Part shown: piece by piece, positions 1 to 8,268 of the stretch
How the letters are laid out: each line of letters opens with the position of its first letter
Numbering within the stretch: position 1 is the stretch's first letter
DNA from: Scatavimonas merdipullorum
GTDB lineage: Bacteria; Bacillota; Clostridia; Oscillospirales; Acutalibacteraceae
Length of the DNA stretch: 51,314 bases
NCBI GenBank assembly: GCA_018712865.1
Contig: DVGH01000013.1
Coordinates: forward strand, 1 to 51,314
Reading direction: 5' to 3'
Notes under the pieces: generated by a model
Database searches by the model: none
Seen by the model: the letters and a program-made list of their open reading frames with translations, nothing else
Told to the model about the DNA's origin: nothing
Translations under genes and position numbers: made by a program

Positions 1-132
1 ATTGCCATTGACTTTTACAGCCAGCTCAACGATCTGACGGACGAATATCTGGAAGAACACGGCTTTTCACGCGAAGAGGTAAAGGAAGGGCTTATGGAGG
101 TTCGCACGCTTTACGGAATTGCGGATATTTAA
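1..132 (+). CDS. C-terminal end of an unidentified protein
   Basis: The window opens inside a reading frame that gives 43 residues before a TAA stop. It is acidic and helical in character (DLTDEYLEEHGFSREEV is part of it) and ends 21 bases before the obg start, so it is probably the gene preceding obg in the same operon. I do not recognise the family from this tail. It is not the ribosomal protein L27 end that often precedes obg. Confidence 0.6.
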   Translation: MAIDFYSQLNDLTDEYLEEHGFSREEVKEGLMEVRTLYGIADI

Positions 133-153
133 AAGAAAAAGGGAAGGAATGCT

Positions 154-1425
154 ATGTTTGTAGACGCGGCAAAGATTTATATAAAAGCAGGCGACGGCGG
201 CGACGGCCACGTTTCGTTCCACAGGGAAAAGTATGTGGCCGCCGGCGGGCCCGACGGCGGCGACGGCGGCAGGGGAGGCAACGTTGTTTTTGTAGCCGAC
301 GACAACCTTTCCACGCTGGCTGATTTCCGCTATAAAAGAAAATATCTTGCGCAAAAGGGCGAAAACGGCAGGGCTGCCCGCCGCAGCGGGAAGAGTGCGC
401 CGGATCTTGTAATCCGGGTTCCCCGGGGAACGGTTGTCAAGGAAGCGCAAACCGGGCGGATTATGGCGGACATTTCCGGCGACGAGCCTGTAATCGTGGC
501 GCGCGGCGGCAACGGCGGCTGGGGGAATATCCATTTTGCCACCCCGACAAGGCAGGTGCCGCGTTTTGCAAAGCCCGGACTGCCCGGCGAAGAATTTGAC
601 GTGCAGCTGGAGCTTAAGCTTTTAGCGGACGTGGGGCTGGTCGGGTTTCCAAATGTGGGCAAAAGCACGCTGATTTCGGTGGTCAGCGAAGCAAAGCCGG
701 TGATTGCAGATTACCATTTTACGACCATTACGCCGGTGCTGGGCGTGGTCAGGATGGGGGACGGCGCATCTTTTGTAATGGCCGACATCCCCGGGCTGAT
801 TCAAGACGCAAGCCAGGGCGTGGGTTTGGGACACCAGTTTTTGCGCCATGTGGAGCGCTGCAGGCTGCTGGTGCATATTGTGGATATTGCAGGCAGCGAG
901 GGCCGCGACCCAAAGGAGGATTTTGCAATCATCAACAAAGAGCTTGCAGCCTTCAACCCGGAGCTTGCAAAGCGCCCGATGCTGGTGGCAGGCAATAAAT
1001 GCGACCTTGCAACCGACGAGCAGATTGAAGAATTCAGGCATTTTGTAGAAGAAAAGGGCTATGCCTTTTTCCCGATTATGGCGCCGATCCACCACGGTGT
1101 AGACGAGCTTTTAAATAAAATCTACGAAAGCTTAAGCAAGCTGCCGCCGATCATCCGTTATGAGGCCGAGCCCGCACCTGTGGAGCAGGCCGAGGAAATA
1201 GGCAGGCGCGAAGTGACCGTCCGTGTTGTTGACGGTATTTATGTCGTAGAGGGAAAGTGGCTGTTAAACGTAATGCGCAGCGTAAATTTTGACGATTACG
1301 AATCCCTGCAGTATTTTCAGCGCGTGCTGATCAACGCAGGCGTGATCGACGCGCTGCGCCGGGCCGGCGTTCAGGAGGGCGATACGGTTTCCATTTACGA
1401 CCTGGATTTTGATTTTGTCGAATAG
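154..1425 (+). CDS. obg: GTPase Obg (ObgE/CgtA)
   Basis: Obg is a ribosome-associated GTPase that acts in late 50S assembly and stress signalling. The 423-residue product has the three family parts: a glycine-rich N-terminal Obg fold (about 1-157, with repeated GGDGG motifs), a G domain, and a C-terminal OCT domain (about 350-423) found in many Gram-positive Obg proteins. In the G domain I see the P-loop GFPNVGKS at 164-171, a switch threonine region (HFTTITP), DIPG at 211-214 and NKCD at 281-284. All core GTPase motifs are intact and the length is normal. The start follows AAGGAA closely. mrnC lies 24 bases downstream, so the two are probably cotranscribed. Confidence 0.97.
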   Translation: MFVDAAKIYIKAGDGGDGHVSFHREKYVAAGGPDGGDGGRGGNVVFVADDNLSTLADFRYKRKYLAQKGENGRAARRSGKSAPDLVIRVPRGTVVKEAQTGRIMADISGDEPVIVARGGNGGWGNIHFATPTRQVPRFAKPGLPGEEFDVQLELKLLADVGLVGFPNVGKSTLISVVSEAKPVIADYHFTTITPVLGVVRMGDGASFVMADIPGLIQDASQGVGLGHQFLRHVERCRLLVHIVDIAGSEGRDPKEDFAIINKELAAFNPELAKRPMLVAGNKCDLATDEQIEEFRHFVEEKGYAFFPIMAPIHHGVDELLNKIYESLSKLPPIIRYEAEPAPVEQAEEIGRREVTVRVVDGIYVVEGKWLLNVMRSVNFDDYESLQYFQRVLINAGVIDALRRAGVQEGDTVSIYDLDFDFVE

Positions 1426-1449
1426 ATCCTGCAATGCGGAGGGACAAAA

Positions 1450-1836
1450 ATGGAAAGACTTTTAAACATGGCGTGCGATCCCAGCCAGTACAGCCCCTTG
1501 ACGCTTGCATTTATTGGCGACGGGGTGTTTGACCTGATGGTGCGGGAAGCGCTTGTCTGCCGGGCAAACAGCCCGGTAGGTATTTTAAATGCGGAAAAGG
1601 TAAAGGCGGTTTGCTGCCAAACGCAGGCCAAAAACGCAGAAAAGCTTTTGCCTGTGCTGACAGAAGAGGAAACGGCGGTTTATAAGCGGGGCAGAAACGC
1701 CCACAGCCGCCCGCCCAAAAGCGCAAGCAGCGCGGATTACCACACTGCAACGGGTCTGGAAGCGCTTTGGGGCTATTTATACCTGAAGGGGCAGATCGAA
1801 CGCTTAAGGGAGCTTTTCTCCTTGCTGTCAATTTGA
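1450..1836 (+). CDS. mrnC: Mini-ribonuclease III
   Basis: MrnC is a compact RNase III that lacks the double-stranded RNA binding domain and matures 23S rRNA precursors in Firmicutes. The 128-residue length fits the family. The metal-binding core is recognisable as LAFIGDGVFDLMVREAL near 18-34, followed by the conserved KRGRNA stretch and the late TATGLEALWGYLYL helix with its acidic residue. The start ATG follows GGAGGGACAAAA. In Bacillus mrnC sits next to cysS; here it follows obg, so two ribosome-biogenesis genes are paired. A strong terminator follows after about 65 bases. Confidence 0.93.
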   Translation: MERLLNMACDPSQYSPLTLAFIGDGVFDLMVREALVCRANSPVGILNAEKVKAVCCQTQAKNAEKLLPVLTEEETAVYKRGRNAHSRPPKSASSADYHTATGLEALWGYLYLKGQIERLRELFSLLSI

Positions 1837-1902
1837 TAAGGATGTACATAAATGCCGTTATACGCTGTAAAATATAGGTAGGGAGTATGGAAGCACGCAG
1901 AA

Positions 1903-1937
1903 AGCGCGCCGCTTTTCTATGCGGCGCGCTTTTTATA
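1903..1937 (+). terminator. Rho-independent terminator after obg-mrnC
   Basis: A perfect 10-bp GC-rich stem (AGCGCGCCGC with its complement) closes an 8-base loop and is followed by TTTTTATATG. It separates mrnC from the next gene. Confidence 0.9.
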
Positions 1938-1969
1938 TGTTTTTCTAAAATCAGACGGGAGGTTATTGC

Positions 1970-2845
1970 ATGAATATAACGGCGCTTAACAGAAAATCCC
2001 TGCTGCTTGACGGCATTTTCTTTTTGGCAGGCAGCATTTTATATGCACTGTCGGTGGATATTTTTACCGCGCCTAACGATATTGCACCCGGCGGGCTGAC
2101 AGGCATTGGCACGCTGTTAAACTTTCTGTTCGGCATGCCCATCGGTACGGCGGTGCTTATTTTGAATATTCCGCTTTTCATTTGGGGTGCAATTGAGTTC
2201 GGCTGGAAATTTCTTGGGAAAACGGTTGTCTCCACCGTTTTGGTATCTGTTATGATCGACCTGCTGGCGCCCTTTGTACCGGCCTATACGGGCGATAAAA
2301 TGCTTGCAAGCATTTTTGGCGGTATTTTTTCCGGCGCAGGGCTGGCGCTTGTTTTTATACGAGGCGGTACAACAGGCGGCACAGACGTTATTGCAAGGCT
2401 TTTAAACAGGCGGTACCCTGCACTTTCAATGGGCAAGCTGATTTTATTGACCGACATGCTTGTCATTGTAGCGGCGGCGCTGGTTTATGGAAATCTGGAA
2501 AGCCCGCTGTATGCCGTGATCAGTATTTTTGTCAGCACAAGGCTGATCGACATGCTCATTTACGGCACCAGCCTGGGAGCCGGAAAGATGATGTTTATCA
2601 TTTCCGGTAAAAATGAAGAAATTGCAAAGGCCATTTTAACGGGGATCAGCCGCGGACTGACCAAAATCAGGGCCACAGGCGGCTACAGCAATGAAGAGGG
2701 CCAAATTTTGCTCTGCGCATTGCGCCGCAATGAAGTCTATAAAACGTACGATTTGGTAAGGAAAATAGACCCCAATGCCTTTATTATTGTGGGCGAGGCC
2801 GGGGAAATCACCGGCGAGGGCTTTGCACATTTAAAAAAGTCTTGA
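1970..2845 (+). CDS. YitT family membrane protein (DUF161 plus DUF2179)
   Basis: This 291-residue protein has the standard YitT layout. About five or six hydrophobic membrane segments occupy residues 10-200, including the typical NDIAPGGLTGIGTLLN and GGTTGGTDVIARLLN loops. A soluble C-terminal DUF2179 domain (about 210-285) contains the GLTKIRATGGYSNEE region. The molecular role is unknown; family members have been proposed as transporters, which I cannot confirm. A GGGAGG ribosome site precedes the ATG. The gene lies between a terminator and the rpsF promoter, whose -35 box overlaps its stop codon, so it is probably monocistronic. Confidence 0.9.
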   Translation: MNITALNRKSLLLDGIFFLAGSILYALSVDIFTAPNDIAPGGLTGIGTLLNFLFGMPIGTAVLILNIPLFIWGAIEFGWKFLGKTVVSTVLVSVMIDLLAPFVPAYTGDKMLASIFGGIFSGAGLALVFIRGGTTGGTDVIARLLNRRYPALSMGKLILLTDMLVIVAAALVYGNLESPLYAVISIFVSTRLIDMLIYGTSLGAGKMMFIISGKNEEIAKAILTGISRGLTKIRATGGYSNEEGQILLCALRRNEVYKTYDLVRKIDPNAFIIVGEAGEITGEGFAHLKKS

Positions 2846-2870
2846 CAGGAATCTGCACCATTGCTATAAT
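2842..2870 (+). promoter_or_regulatory. Sigma-A promoter of the rpsF-ssb-rpsR operon
   Basis: Consensus TTGACA and TATAAT boxes are separated by exactly 17 bp. The -35 box overlaps the TGA stop of the upstream YitT gene. Predicted transcription start is near 2877, leaving a 5' leader of about 117 bases before rpsF. Confidence 0.9.
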
Positions 2871-2876
2871 TAACCT

Positions 2877-2993
2877 GTTATGTCTGTAAGTATATTACAG
2901 GCAGGGTGTATGGCCGGGGTGCAGCCCTCGGACCTGAACATCAGATCCTTGCTCCGCTTAGCGGGGCCAAAGTCCAAAAGGAGGTGCAGAAAG
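2877..2993 (+). promoter_or_regulatory. Structured 5' leader of rpsF, candidate S6:S18 autoregulatory RNA
   Basis: Two hairpins are visible. The first pairs CCGGGG (2914-2919) with CCC-U-CGG (2925-2931). The second is a 7-bp stem (2951-2957 with 2961-2967) around UUA. GGAC near 2930 can also pair with GTCC near 2972 and enclose the second hairpin. S6:S18 leader motifs that bind the S6-S18 dimer are known upstream of rpsF in many bacteria. Position and presence of CCG elements fit, but I could not align it to the family model. An in-frame ATG at 2880 would extend S6 by 38 atypical residues and is rejected as start. Confidence 0.5.
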
Positions 2994-3290
2994 ATGGCAA
3001 TAACGCATTCTTATGAATCTGTGATGGTGATTTCTACAAAGCTTAGCGAGGAAGAAATCCAGGCGCTGATTGAAAAATTTAAAGCGCTCATTGAAAAGCA
3101 TGCCACTCTTGAAAGTGTTGACGAATGGGGCAAGCGCAGGCTTGCATACCTGATCAACAAAGAGGCGGAAGGCTATTATGTGCTTTTTAATTTTACATGC
3201 GAAGCACAGTTCCCCGCAGAGCTTGACAGGCGCTATAAGATCACAGACGGCATTCTGCGTAGCCTGATCGTAAGAAAAGAAGAAAATTGA
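2994..3290 (+). CDS. rpsF: 30S ribosomal protein S6
   Basis: S6 binds the central domain of 16S rRNA together with S18. I place the start at the ATG preceded by AAAAGGAGG, giving 98 residues, the normal size. The sequence has the S6 ferredoxin-like fold features: an N-terminal YESVMVI strand, the VDEWGKRRLAYLINKEAEGYYVLFNF core with the conserved GKRRLAY, and the ITDGILRSLIVRKEE end. ssb and rpsR follow in the conserved bacterial order. Confidence 0.97.
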   Translation: MAITHSYESVMVISTKLSEEEIQALIEKFKALIEKHATLESVDEWGKRRLAYLINKEAEGYYVLFNFTCEAQFPAELDRRYKITDGILRSLIVRKEEN

Positions 3291-3327
3291 TCGAGTAGAT
3301 GACACCGGGAAAGAAGGATGACAGGAA

Positions 3328-3777
3328 ATGAATAAGGTAATTTTAATGGGCAGGTTAACTGCGGATCCTGAGCTTAAAACAACGCCGTCGGGCATATCTG
3401 TAACCAGCTTCAGCATTGCGGTGGACCGCAATTACGTAAAGCAGGGCGAAGAACGCCAGGCGGACTTCATCAATATTGTCTGCTGGAGGCAGCGGGCAGA
3501 ATTTGTTTGCAGGTATTTTACCAAAGGACAGCTTATTGCATTGGATGGTTCGATCCAGACGCGCCAGTATCAGGACAAAAACGGCAACAACCGCACAGCG
3601 TTTGAGGTAGTGGCCGATAATGTCTATTTTACCGGCGACCGCCGCAATAGCGGCGCTGCCCAGGGCGGCGGTTTTGCACAGCCTTCCGTTCCGGCAGAGG
3701 CGCCTGCGCCTGCATATACAAGTGGAACGACCGGCGACTTTGAAGAAATGCCTTTGGATGACGATTTACCGTTTTAA
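3328..3777 (+). CDS. ssb: Single-stranded DNA-binding protein
   Basis: SSB coats single-stranded DNA during replication and repair. The 149-residue product has an N-terminal OB fold (about 1-105) beginning MNKVILMGRLTADPELK, with FINIVCWRQRAEF and the VADNVYFTG strand. A low-complexity linker rich in Gly, Ala and Pro follows. The acidic tail ends in DDDLPF, the peptide that recruits partner proteins. It lies between rpsF and rpsR, as in Bacillus, which supports this being the essential housekeeping paralogue. Confidence 0.97.
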   Translation: MNKVILMGRLTADPELKTTPSGISVTSFSIAVDRNYVKQGEERQADFINIVCWRQRAEFVCRYFTKGQLIALDGSIQTRQYQDKNGNNRTAFEVVADNVYFTGDRRNSGAAQGGGFAQPSVPAEAPAPAYTSGTTGDFEEMPLDDDLPF

Positions 3778-3822
3778 GTCGATATATTTCCCAACACAAT
3801 TTTGTATAAAGGAGCGATAAAA

Positions 3823-4074
3823 ATGGCTGAAAAACCGGAAAGAGATAACCGCCGGGGCGGACGCAAGGGCCGCAGGAAGGTTTGCGCTTTTTGCGTAGAT
3901 AAGGTTGAAACAATTGACTATAAAGATATAGCGAGGCTTCGCCGTTTTCTTTCAGAAAGGGCAAAAATTCTTCCCAGAAGGGTAACCGGAACATGTGCAC
4001 ACCATCAGCGTGCGCTTACAGTTGCAATTAAAAGAGCAAGGCATTTAGCGTTGCTTCCCTACATCAGTGACTGA
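3823..4074 (+). CDS. rpsR: 30S ribosomal protein S18
   Basis: S18 pairs with S6 on the 30S platform. An AAAGGAGC site sets the ATG start and gives 83 residues. The core DYKDIARLRRFLSERAKI and the LTVAIKRARHLALLPY end are diagnostic. It keeps the cysteine-containing form: CAFC near 22-25 and CAHH near 59-62 can form a zinc site. A TTG seven codons upstream is possible but badly placed for the ribosome site. Confidence 0.96.
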   Translation: MAEKPERDNRRGGRKGRRKVCAFCVDKVETIDYKDIARLRRFLSERAKILPRRVTGTCAHHQRALTVAIKRARHLALLPYISD

Positions 4075-4093
4075 TTATTTTTCATAAAATATG

Positions 4094-4139
4094 CGCAAGG
4101 CCCGTCGGTCATCATCCGGTGGGCCTTGCGTCTGTTTTT
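4094..4139 (+). terminator. Terminator of the rpsF-ssb-rpsR operon
   Basis: A 10-bp CGCAAGGCCC stem extended by a further six pairs, with loop TCATCAT, is followed by TCTGTTTTT. It also lies at the end of the convergent membrane-protein gene. Confidence 0.88.
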
Positions 4140-5166
4140 ACAAGATATGATCCTTTTGAGCAGGCTGCTTTGCAGAAAGCTGCCTTTCTTTTTTATAAGA
4201 TAAAAAAGAAAACATTGCAGAAAGGCCCAGCGCAACCAGGCCAATATAATATCCTGCGCCGCAGTAGGCATAGACATTTAGCGTCAGTACGCCGCTGCCG
4301 TCCCATCCCAGAAAATAAAAGATTCCTTTCAGGTTTGGGGCATATTCTGAAAGCAAAGTATCTAAAAACTGTCGCGCGCCATCTGTAAAAGAAGAAAGAC
4401 TGCCGTTTACAATGGCGTTTATAACAAGCAAAGCCACGCCAAACAGAACAAAAACAGAAAATAAGATGGTAATTATAATGGCGGCGGGCTTTGCCGAAAG
4501 CTTTTTCACAAGCAGCAGGCAAATACCCAAGGGTAATAAAAGGCACAGGGCTGTAAAAGCAGTTTCCATAATGGCTTTTCCCGTTAATAGCTGTTGCATG
4601 CCCGTGCGGAAACTGCCAAAGGTCTGGCGTAAGCTGTCGACAATTTCACTGGCGGTTTCTACAAGGTCTTTCGTTTCGTCCACCATACTGCTAAGCGTAT
4701 CCATAAACGGAACAAGCGCCGTGCCGAATTGCCCTAAATGCTCGGTACAAAAGTTGCGGATCTTTTCATCTGTAAGCAGGTTTGTCAAATCAGAATTAAA
4801 AAATTCGTCAGCTACCTGTAAAACACCATAATCCGGTAAACCGTTCAGCAGAAGATCGTATATGTTGACGCCAAATAAATCATAAGAACCAATTTCCGTA
4901 CCAAATAGCTTATACTCCCTGAGATCCTTCCGAGAAAGCAGATCCCATCCGGAAAATTCTGTGACCGGCTGCTCGGGGCTTAAGAATTCCAGTTTATTGC
5001 CTTTTGCACCTGTTATGGATATTTCAGATGCTACCCCGGCAAACGGCAGAAAAAGAGAAAAAGCGGCAACCAAAAGCAAACAGCAAGCGGTAATACGAAG
5101 CTTTTTTTCCGATTGAAAGATCTGTGTAACGCGCTGCACAGTTTTTTTTATGTCCGGCAAAGCCAT
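4138..5166 (-). CDS. Uncharacterised membrane protein with large extracytoplasmic domain
   Basis: I place the start at the ATG preceded by AAAAGGAGGTAC, giving 342 residues (MALPDIKK...). One hydrophobic segment lies near 25-45. A soluble region of about 170 residues follows, rich in aspartate and leucine and probably extracytoplasmic; it includes a helical coiled-coil-like stretch (MVDETKDLVETASEIVDSLR). Two or three more membrane segments lie in the C-terminal third, about 205-325, before a lysine-rich tail. I do not recognise a family. It lies downstream of another reverse-strand gene but behind a terminator, and converges on the ribosomal operon. Confidence 0.75.
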   Translation of the reverse strand: MALPDIKKTVQRVTQIFQSEKKLRITACCLLLVAAFSLFLPFAGVASEISITGAKGNKLEFLSPEQPVTEFSGWDLLSRKDLREYKLFGTEIGSYDLFGVNIYDLLLNGLPDYGVLQVADEFFNSDLTNLLTDEKIRNFCTEHLGQFGTALVPFMDTLSSMVDETKDLVETASEIVDSLRQTFGSFRTGMQQLLTGKAIMETAFTALCLLLPLGICLLLVKKLSAKPAAIIITILFSVFVLFGVALLVINAIVNGSLSSFTDGARQFLDTLLSEYAPNLKGIFYFLGWDGSGVLTLNVYAYCGAGYYIGLVALGLSAMFSFLSYKKERQLSAKQPAQKDHIL

Positions 5167-5242
5167 ATTTGTACCTCCTTTTCCATATTTGGTCAGTTTT
5201 ATAATATACACAGCAGGATTTAACATAAAAGCTCTGCCACGT

Positions 5243-5275
5243 AAAAAAGCCCTTGCAAGCGTCACCTGCAAAAGC
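5243..5275 (-). terminator. Terminator after the 99-residue reverse-strand gene
   Basis: Read on the reverse strand, CUUUUGCA pairs with UGCAAGGG (two G-U pairs) around a 9-base loop and is followed by CTTTTTTAC. It separates the small gene from the membrane-protein gene downstream. Confidence 0.65.
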
Positions 5276-5283
5276 TTTTGCGT

Positions 5284-5583
5284 TTATTGTGCGTTTTTCT
5301 CTTTCAACGCTCTGTTTAACCAGATTTCTCCAATATCCATAGCAAGGTACAATCCATTTTTTTCACTGGACTTTACAACCTGTTTGCGTGGGCTGATGTC
5401 CGGATCAGTACACATCAGCTGCACGGCAACCTTGTCGGCAACCTCCAGATCGTTGACCATTTTTTTTGTTTTTATTTGAAGTCGTATCACATAGCGCTCA
5501 TCCATGTTGCCGTAAAAAAGAACGTCCCCGCAGCGCACAAGCGGTTTACCTTTATAGGTGGGAAATGCTTCCTTTTTTGTCAT
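5284..5583 (-). CDS. Conserved-looking small protein of unknown function
   Basis: The 99-residue product starts at an ATG preceded by AAGGAGGG. It has no signal peptide or membrane segment. The sequence suggests a compact alpha/beta cytosolic domain: KGKPLVRCGDVLFYG and YVIRLQI are strand-like, and the C-terminal GLYLAMDIGEIWLNRAL is helical. It has its own sigma-A promoter and terminator, so it is a real single-gene unit. I recall similar short proteins in related Clostridia but no assigned function. Confidence 0.75.
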   Translation of the reverse strand: MTKKEAFPTYKGKPLVRCGDVLFYGNMDERYVIRLQIKTKKMVNDLEVADKVAVQLMCTDPDISPRKQVVKSSEKNGLYLAMDIGEIWLNRALKEKNAQ

Positions 5584-5618
5584 ATGCAAACCCTCCTTGT
5601 TTATAAAATTTCCCACTC

Positions 5619-5647
5619 ATTATAGCATAATATATGCCTTTAGTAAA
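5619..5647 (-). promoter_or_regulatory. Sigma-A promoter of the 99-residue protein gene
   Basis: On the reverse strand TTTACT and TATAAT are separated by 17 bp, about 35 bases upstream of the ATG. Confidence 0.75.
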
Positions 5648-5895
5648 GACTTTTTTGTACTTATCACAATTTTCTATAGAAATGGGACCCATTGGTTTTA
5701 GCAATTATCAACAATATTTAAGAAAGAAATTTTCAATTCAAGATACATATTATTCCCTTTTGGAATTTCTATATAGGGTTGAAATGTTAAAATAATACAA
5801 CGGAATATGTAAGCTTATCTATACCCAAAAACCTGTATGTTTTCTCTTGCAGACGGGATGAACTCAGGCCTGTTCTATAAGTATTTTCTGTTTTA
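5648..5895. other. AT-rich intergenic region upstream of the pullulanase genes
   Basis: Together with the promoter above, this completes a gap of about 320 bases between divergent genes. It is AT-rich. I find no convincing sigma-A promoter for the forward pullulanase gene, no clear operator and no small gene. The promoter may use weak boxes, for example the TTGAAA near 5779. Confidence 0.5.
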
Positions 5896-5907
5896 GGAGG
5901 GTTTCCG

Positions 5908-8193
5908 GTGCTAAAAAAACTGATTGCGGGGGCGGTGGCTTTTATGTTGACTTTTTCTGCAGTTGGCGTAACGCGTGAGGCACATGCACAGGAGGATTAC
6001 ACTTCGCAGGCGCGCCAGCTGGACAAGCTTGCTTACGAAGGCGACGATCTCGGCGCTGTTTACAGCCCTGAAAACACAGTGTTCAAAGTATGGGCGCCTA
6101 CGGCTTCAAAGGTAGAACTTAAGCTGTATAAAACCGGCAGTGATCAGGAGAAAAATGCCGGGCTGATCGCGCAGTCGCCTATGGAGTACAATCCGGAAAA
6201 CGGCGTATGGACTGTAACAAAACAGGGAGACCTGAACGGTGTTTATTATACGTATCTTGTAACAGTGGAAGGAAAGACCAACGAAACGGCGGATATTTAC
6301 GCGAAGGCGGCGGGTGTTAACGGGGAGCGCAGTATGGTGGTTGATCTGGACGCGACCGATCCGGACAATTGGGAAAACGACAGGCATATTTTGTTTGACC
6401 ACCAGACACAGGCCACGGTATGGGAGGTGCATATTAAGGATTTCTCCAGCAGTCCTTCCTCCGGCGTATCGCAAGACAACAGGGGCAAATATCTGGCTTT
6501 TACAGAAGAAGGAACAACGCTCAACGGAGAAGGTGAGGTTCCAACCTGTGTGGATTATTTAAAAGCTCTGGGTGTGAATTGCGTACAGATCAATCCTTTT
6601 TATGATTTTGGCTCTGTGGATGAAAGCAAAACAGACGATCAGGAAGCATTTAACTGGGGCTACGACCCTAAAAATTATAATCTTCCGGAGGGCAGCTACA
6701 GCTCCAATCCATATGATGGCGCTGTGCGCATTCGCGAAGCAAAGCAGATGATTCAGGCGTTGCATGACGCGGGAATTGCCGTAGTAATGGATGTGGTATA
6801 CAACCACACCTATACAGGGGAAGATTCTTTCTTTAATAAAACCGTGCCCAATTATTATTACCGCTTTCATGAAGACGGCTCCTGGGCCAACGGCTCCGGC
6901 TGCGGGAACGATACCGCTTCCGAACGCGCCATGTATCGGAAATTTATGGTCGATTCTGTTGCCTATTGGGTGGAAGAATATCATATTGACGGCTTTCGGT
7001 TTGACTTGATGGGTCTGCACGACGTTGAAACAATGAATGCCATACGTGAAAAGCTTGACAGCTTTGAAAACGGCGAGAAACTGATTATGTATGGCGAGGC
7101 ATGGGAAATGGCGCAGGCTACAGACGCTACCATGGCCTGCCAGGACAATATGCACCTTTTAAACGAGCGCATCGGCGCGTTTAACGACGGTATGCGTGAT
7201 ATTTTAAAAGGAGACAATTTTCAGGCTGCAGATATTGGCTTTATTCAGGGCAGGGGAGCGCCAAGTCTTGTAAAAAAAGGGATTAAAGCAGCCACGGATG
7301 AATGGGCGCGACAGCCATCTCAGACTGTCTCCTATATGTCCTGCCATGACAATATGACCTTATACGATAAACTGGTGGCCTCGGTATTGGGGGAAAAAGA
7401 AGATTACAGAGCGCGCAATGAGCAGCTTGTGCAGATGAACAAGCTGGGGGCGTGTGCCTTGCTGACAAGCCAGGGGATTGCTTTTATGCTGGCTGGCGAA
7501 GAAATGGCCCGTTCCAAAGATGGCGACCATAACAGCTATCAGTCCAGTGTGCAGCTCAACCAAATAGATTGGAACAACCTGGCGCTTTACGGAGATCTTG
7601 CCGCCTATTATATGGGGCTGCTGGCAATTCGAAATAATTTTGCGCCGTTTACACAAGACGACAATACTTCTGTTGCGCATATGGTATTCTATGAAAATAC
7701 GGACAAGCATGTTGTTGCTTATACATTGGAAAATACCGTCACCAACGCAACGCAGTGGGATGCAGTGACCGTGCTGCTGAACTCTAATACAGATAAAGAC
7801 GTCACGGTTCAATTAGAAGGCGCAGCCGCAAATAAAGACTGGGTGATCGTGGCTGACGGGCAGAGCGCCGGGCTTACAAGCCTGGGAGAAATTACCGACG
7901 GGAAGGCAGTGCTTCCCAGAAGCAGCGCCATGGTTTTGGTGGACAAAGAAAGCTTTGCACGCGTAAAATTGGACGCAGACCTTTCTTTACAGCAGGTGTT
8001 GCAAAATGCTGCCGGCACGGTAGAGGAAGACGCTTCACAAGCGCAGGCCTCTTCCACTGCACAGCAGCAAACGGGTGCCGGCGCGCAATTCTTTACAGGT
8101 CATGGCGTTCTGTGGCTGCTGGGAGCCGCGGCTGCGGCGGTTGTTGCCATTGCGGGCTTTGTCTTTTATAAAAAACGGAAAAATAAAAAATAG
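5908..8193 (+). CDS. Secreted type I pullulanase with C-terminal membrane anchor
   Basis: Predicted debranching enzyme that hydrolyses alpha-1,6 bonds in pullulan, amylopectin or limit dextrins outside the cell. The GTG start follows GGAGGG. The 761 residues comprise a signal peptide (1-28, ending AHA), a CBM48-type domain (about 40-150, with FKVWAPTAS), a GH13 catalytic domain and a C-terminal beta domain. Catalytic motifs are intact: DVVYNH at 295-300, nucleophile D366 in GFRFDL, acid/base E397 in YGEAW and D481 in CHDN. FNWGYDP matches the pullulanase-specific YNWGYDP motif. A Ser/Gln/Ala-rich linker, one membrane segment and a KKRKNKK tail anchor it to the cell. It is clearly a duplicate of the next gene. 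Confidence 0.9.
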   Translation: MLKKLIAGAVAFMLTFSAVGVTREAHAQEDYTSQARQLDKLAYEGDDLGAVYSPENTVFKVWAPTASKVELKLYKTGSDQEKNAGLIAQSPMEYNPENGVWTVTKQGDLNGVYYTYLVTVEGKTNETADIYAKAAGVNGERSMVVDLDATDPDNWENDRHILFDHQTQATVWEVHIKDFSSSPSSGVSQDNRGKYLAFTEEGTTLNGEGEVPTCVDYLKALGVNCVQINPFYDFGSVDESKTDDQEAFNWGYDPKNYNLPEGSYSSNPYDGAVRIREAKQMIQALHDAGIAVVMDVVYNHTYTGEDSFFNKTVPNYYYRFHEDGSWANGSGCGNDTASERAMYRKFMVDSVAYWVEEYHIDGFRFDLMGLHDVETMNAIREKLDSFENGEKLIMYGEAWEMAQATDATMACQDNMHLLNERIGAFNDGMRDILKGDNFQAADIGFIQGRGAPSLVKKGIKAATDEWARQPSQTVSYMSCHDNMTLYDKLVASVLGEKEDYRARNEQLVQMNKLGACALLTSQGIAFMLAGEEMARSKDGDHNSYQSSVQLNQIDWNNLALYGDLAAYYMGLLAIRNNFAPFTQDDNTSVAHMVFYENTDKHVVAYTLENTVTNATQWDAVTVLLNSNTDKDVTVQLEGAAANKDWVIVADGQSAGLTSLGEITDGKAVLPRSSAMVLVDKESFARVKLDADLSLQQVLQNAAGTVEEDASQAQASSTAQQQTGAGAQFFTGHGVLWLLGAAAAAVVAIAGFVFYKKRKNKK

Positions 8194-8268
8194 AAACATT
8201 TCCAGGATAATTTTTTCTGCCTTGCAGAAATGATTATAAACAAAACATTATTTTAAGGAGGAATTGAA

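Noticed and set aside
2880..2993. N-terminal extension of ribosomal protein S6
   Set aside because: The ATG at 2880 has no ribosome site and lies a few bases from the predicted transcription start; the ATG at 2994 has a perfect site and gives a normal S6 length.
8214..8230. Hairpin TTTCTGC-CTT-GCAGAAA between the pullulanases as terminator
   Set aside because: Short AT-rich stem with no T run; the second pullulanase follows at once with a strong ribosome site, so it is at most a minor mRNA feature.
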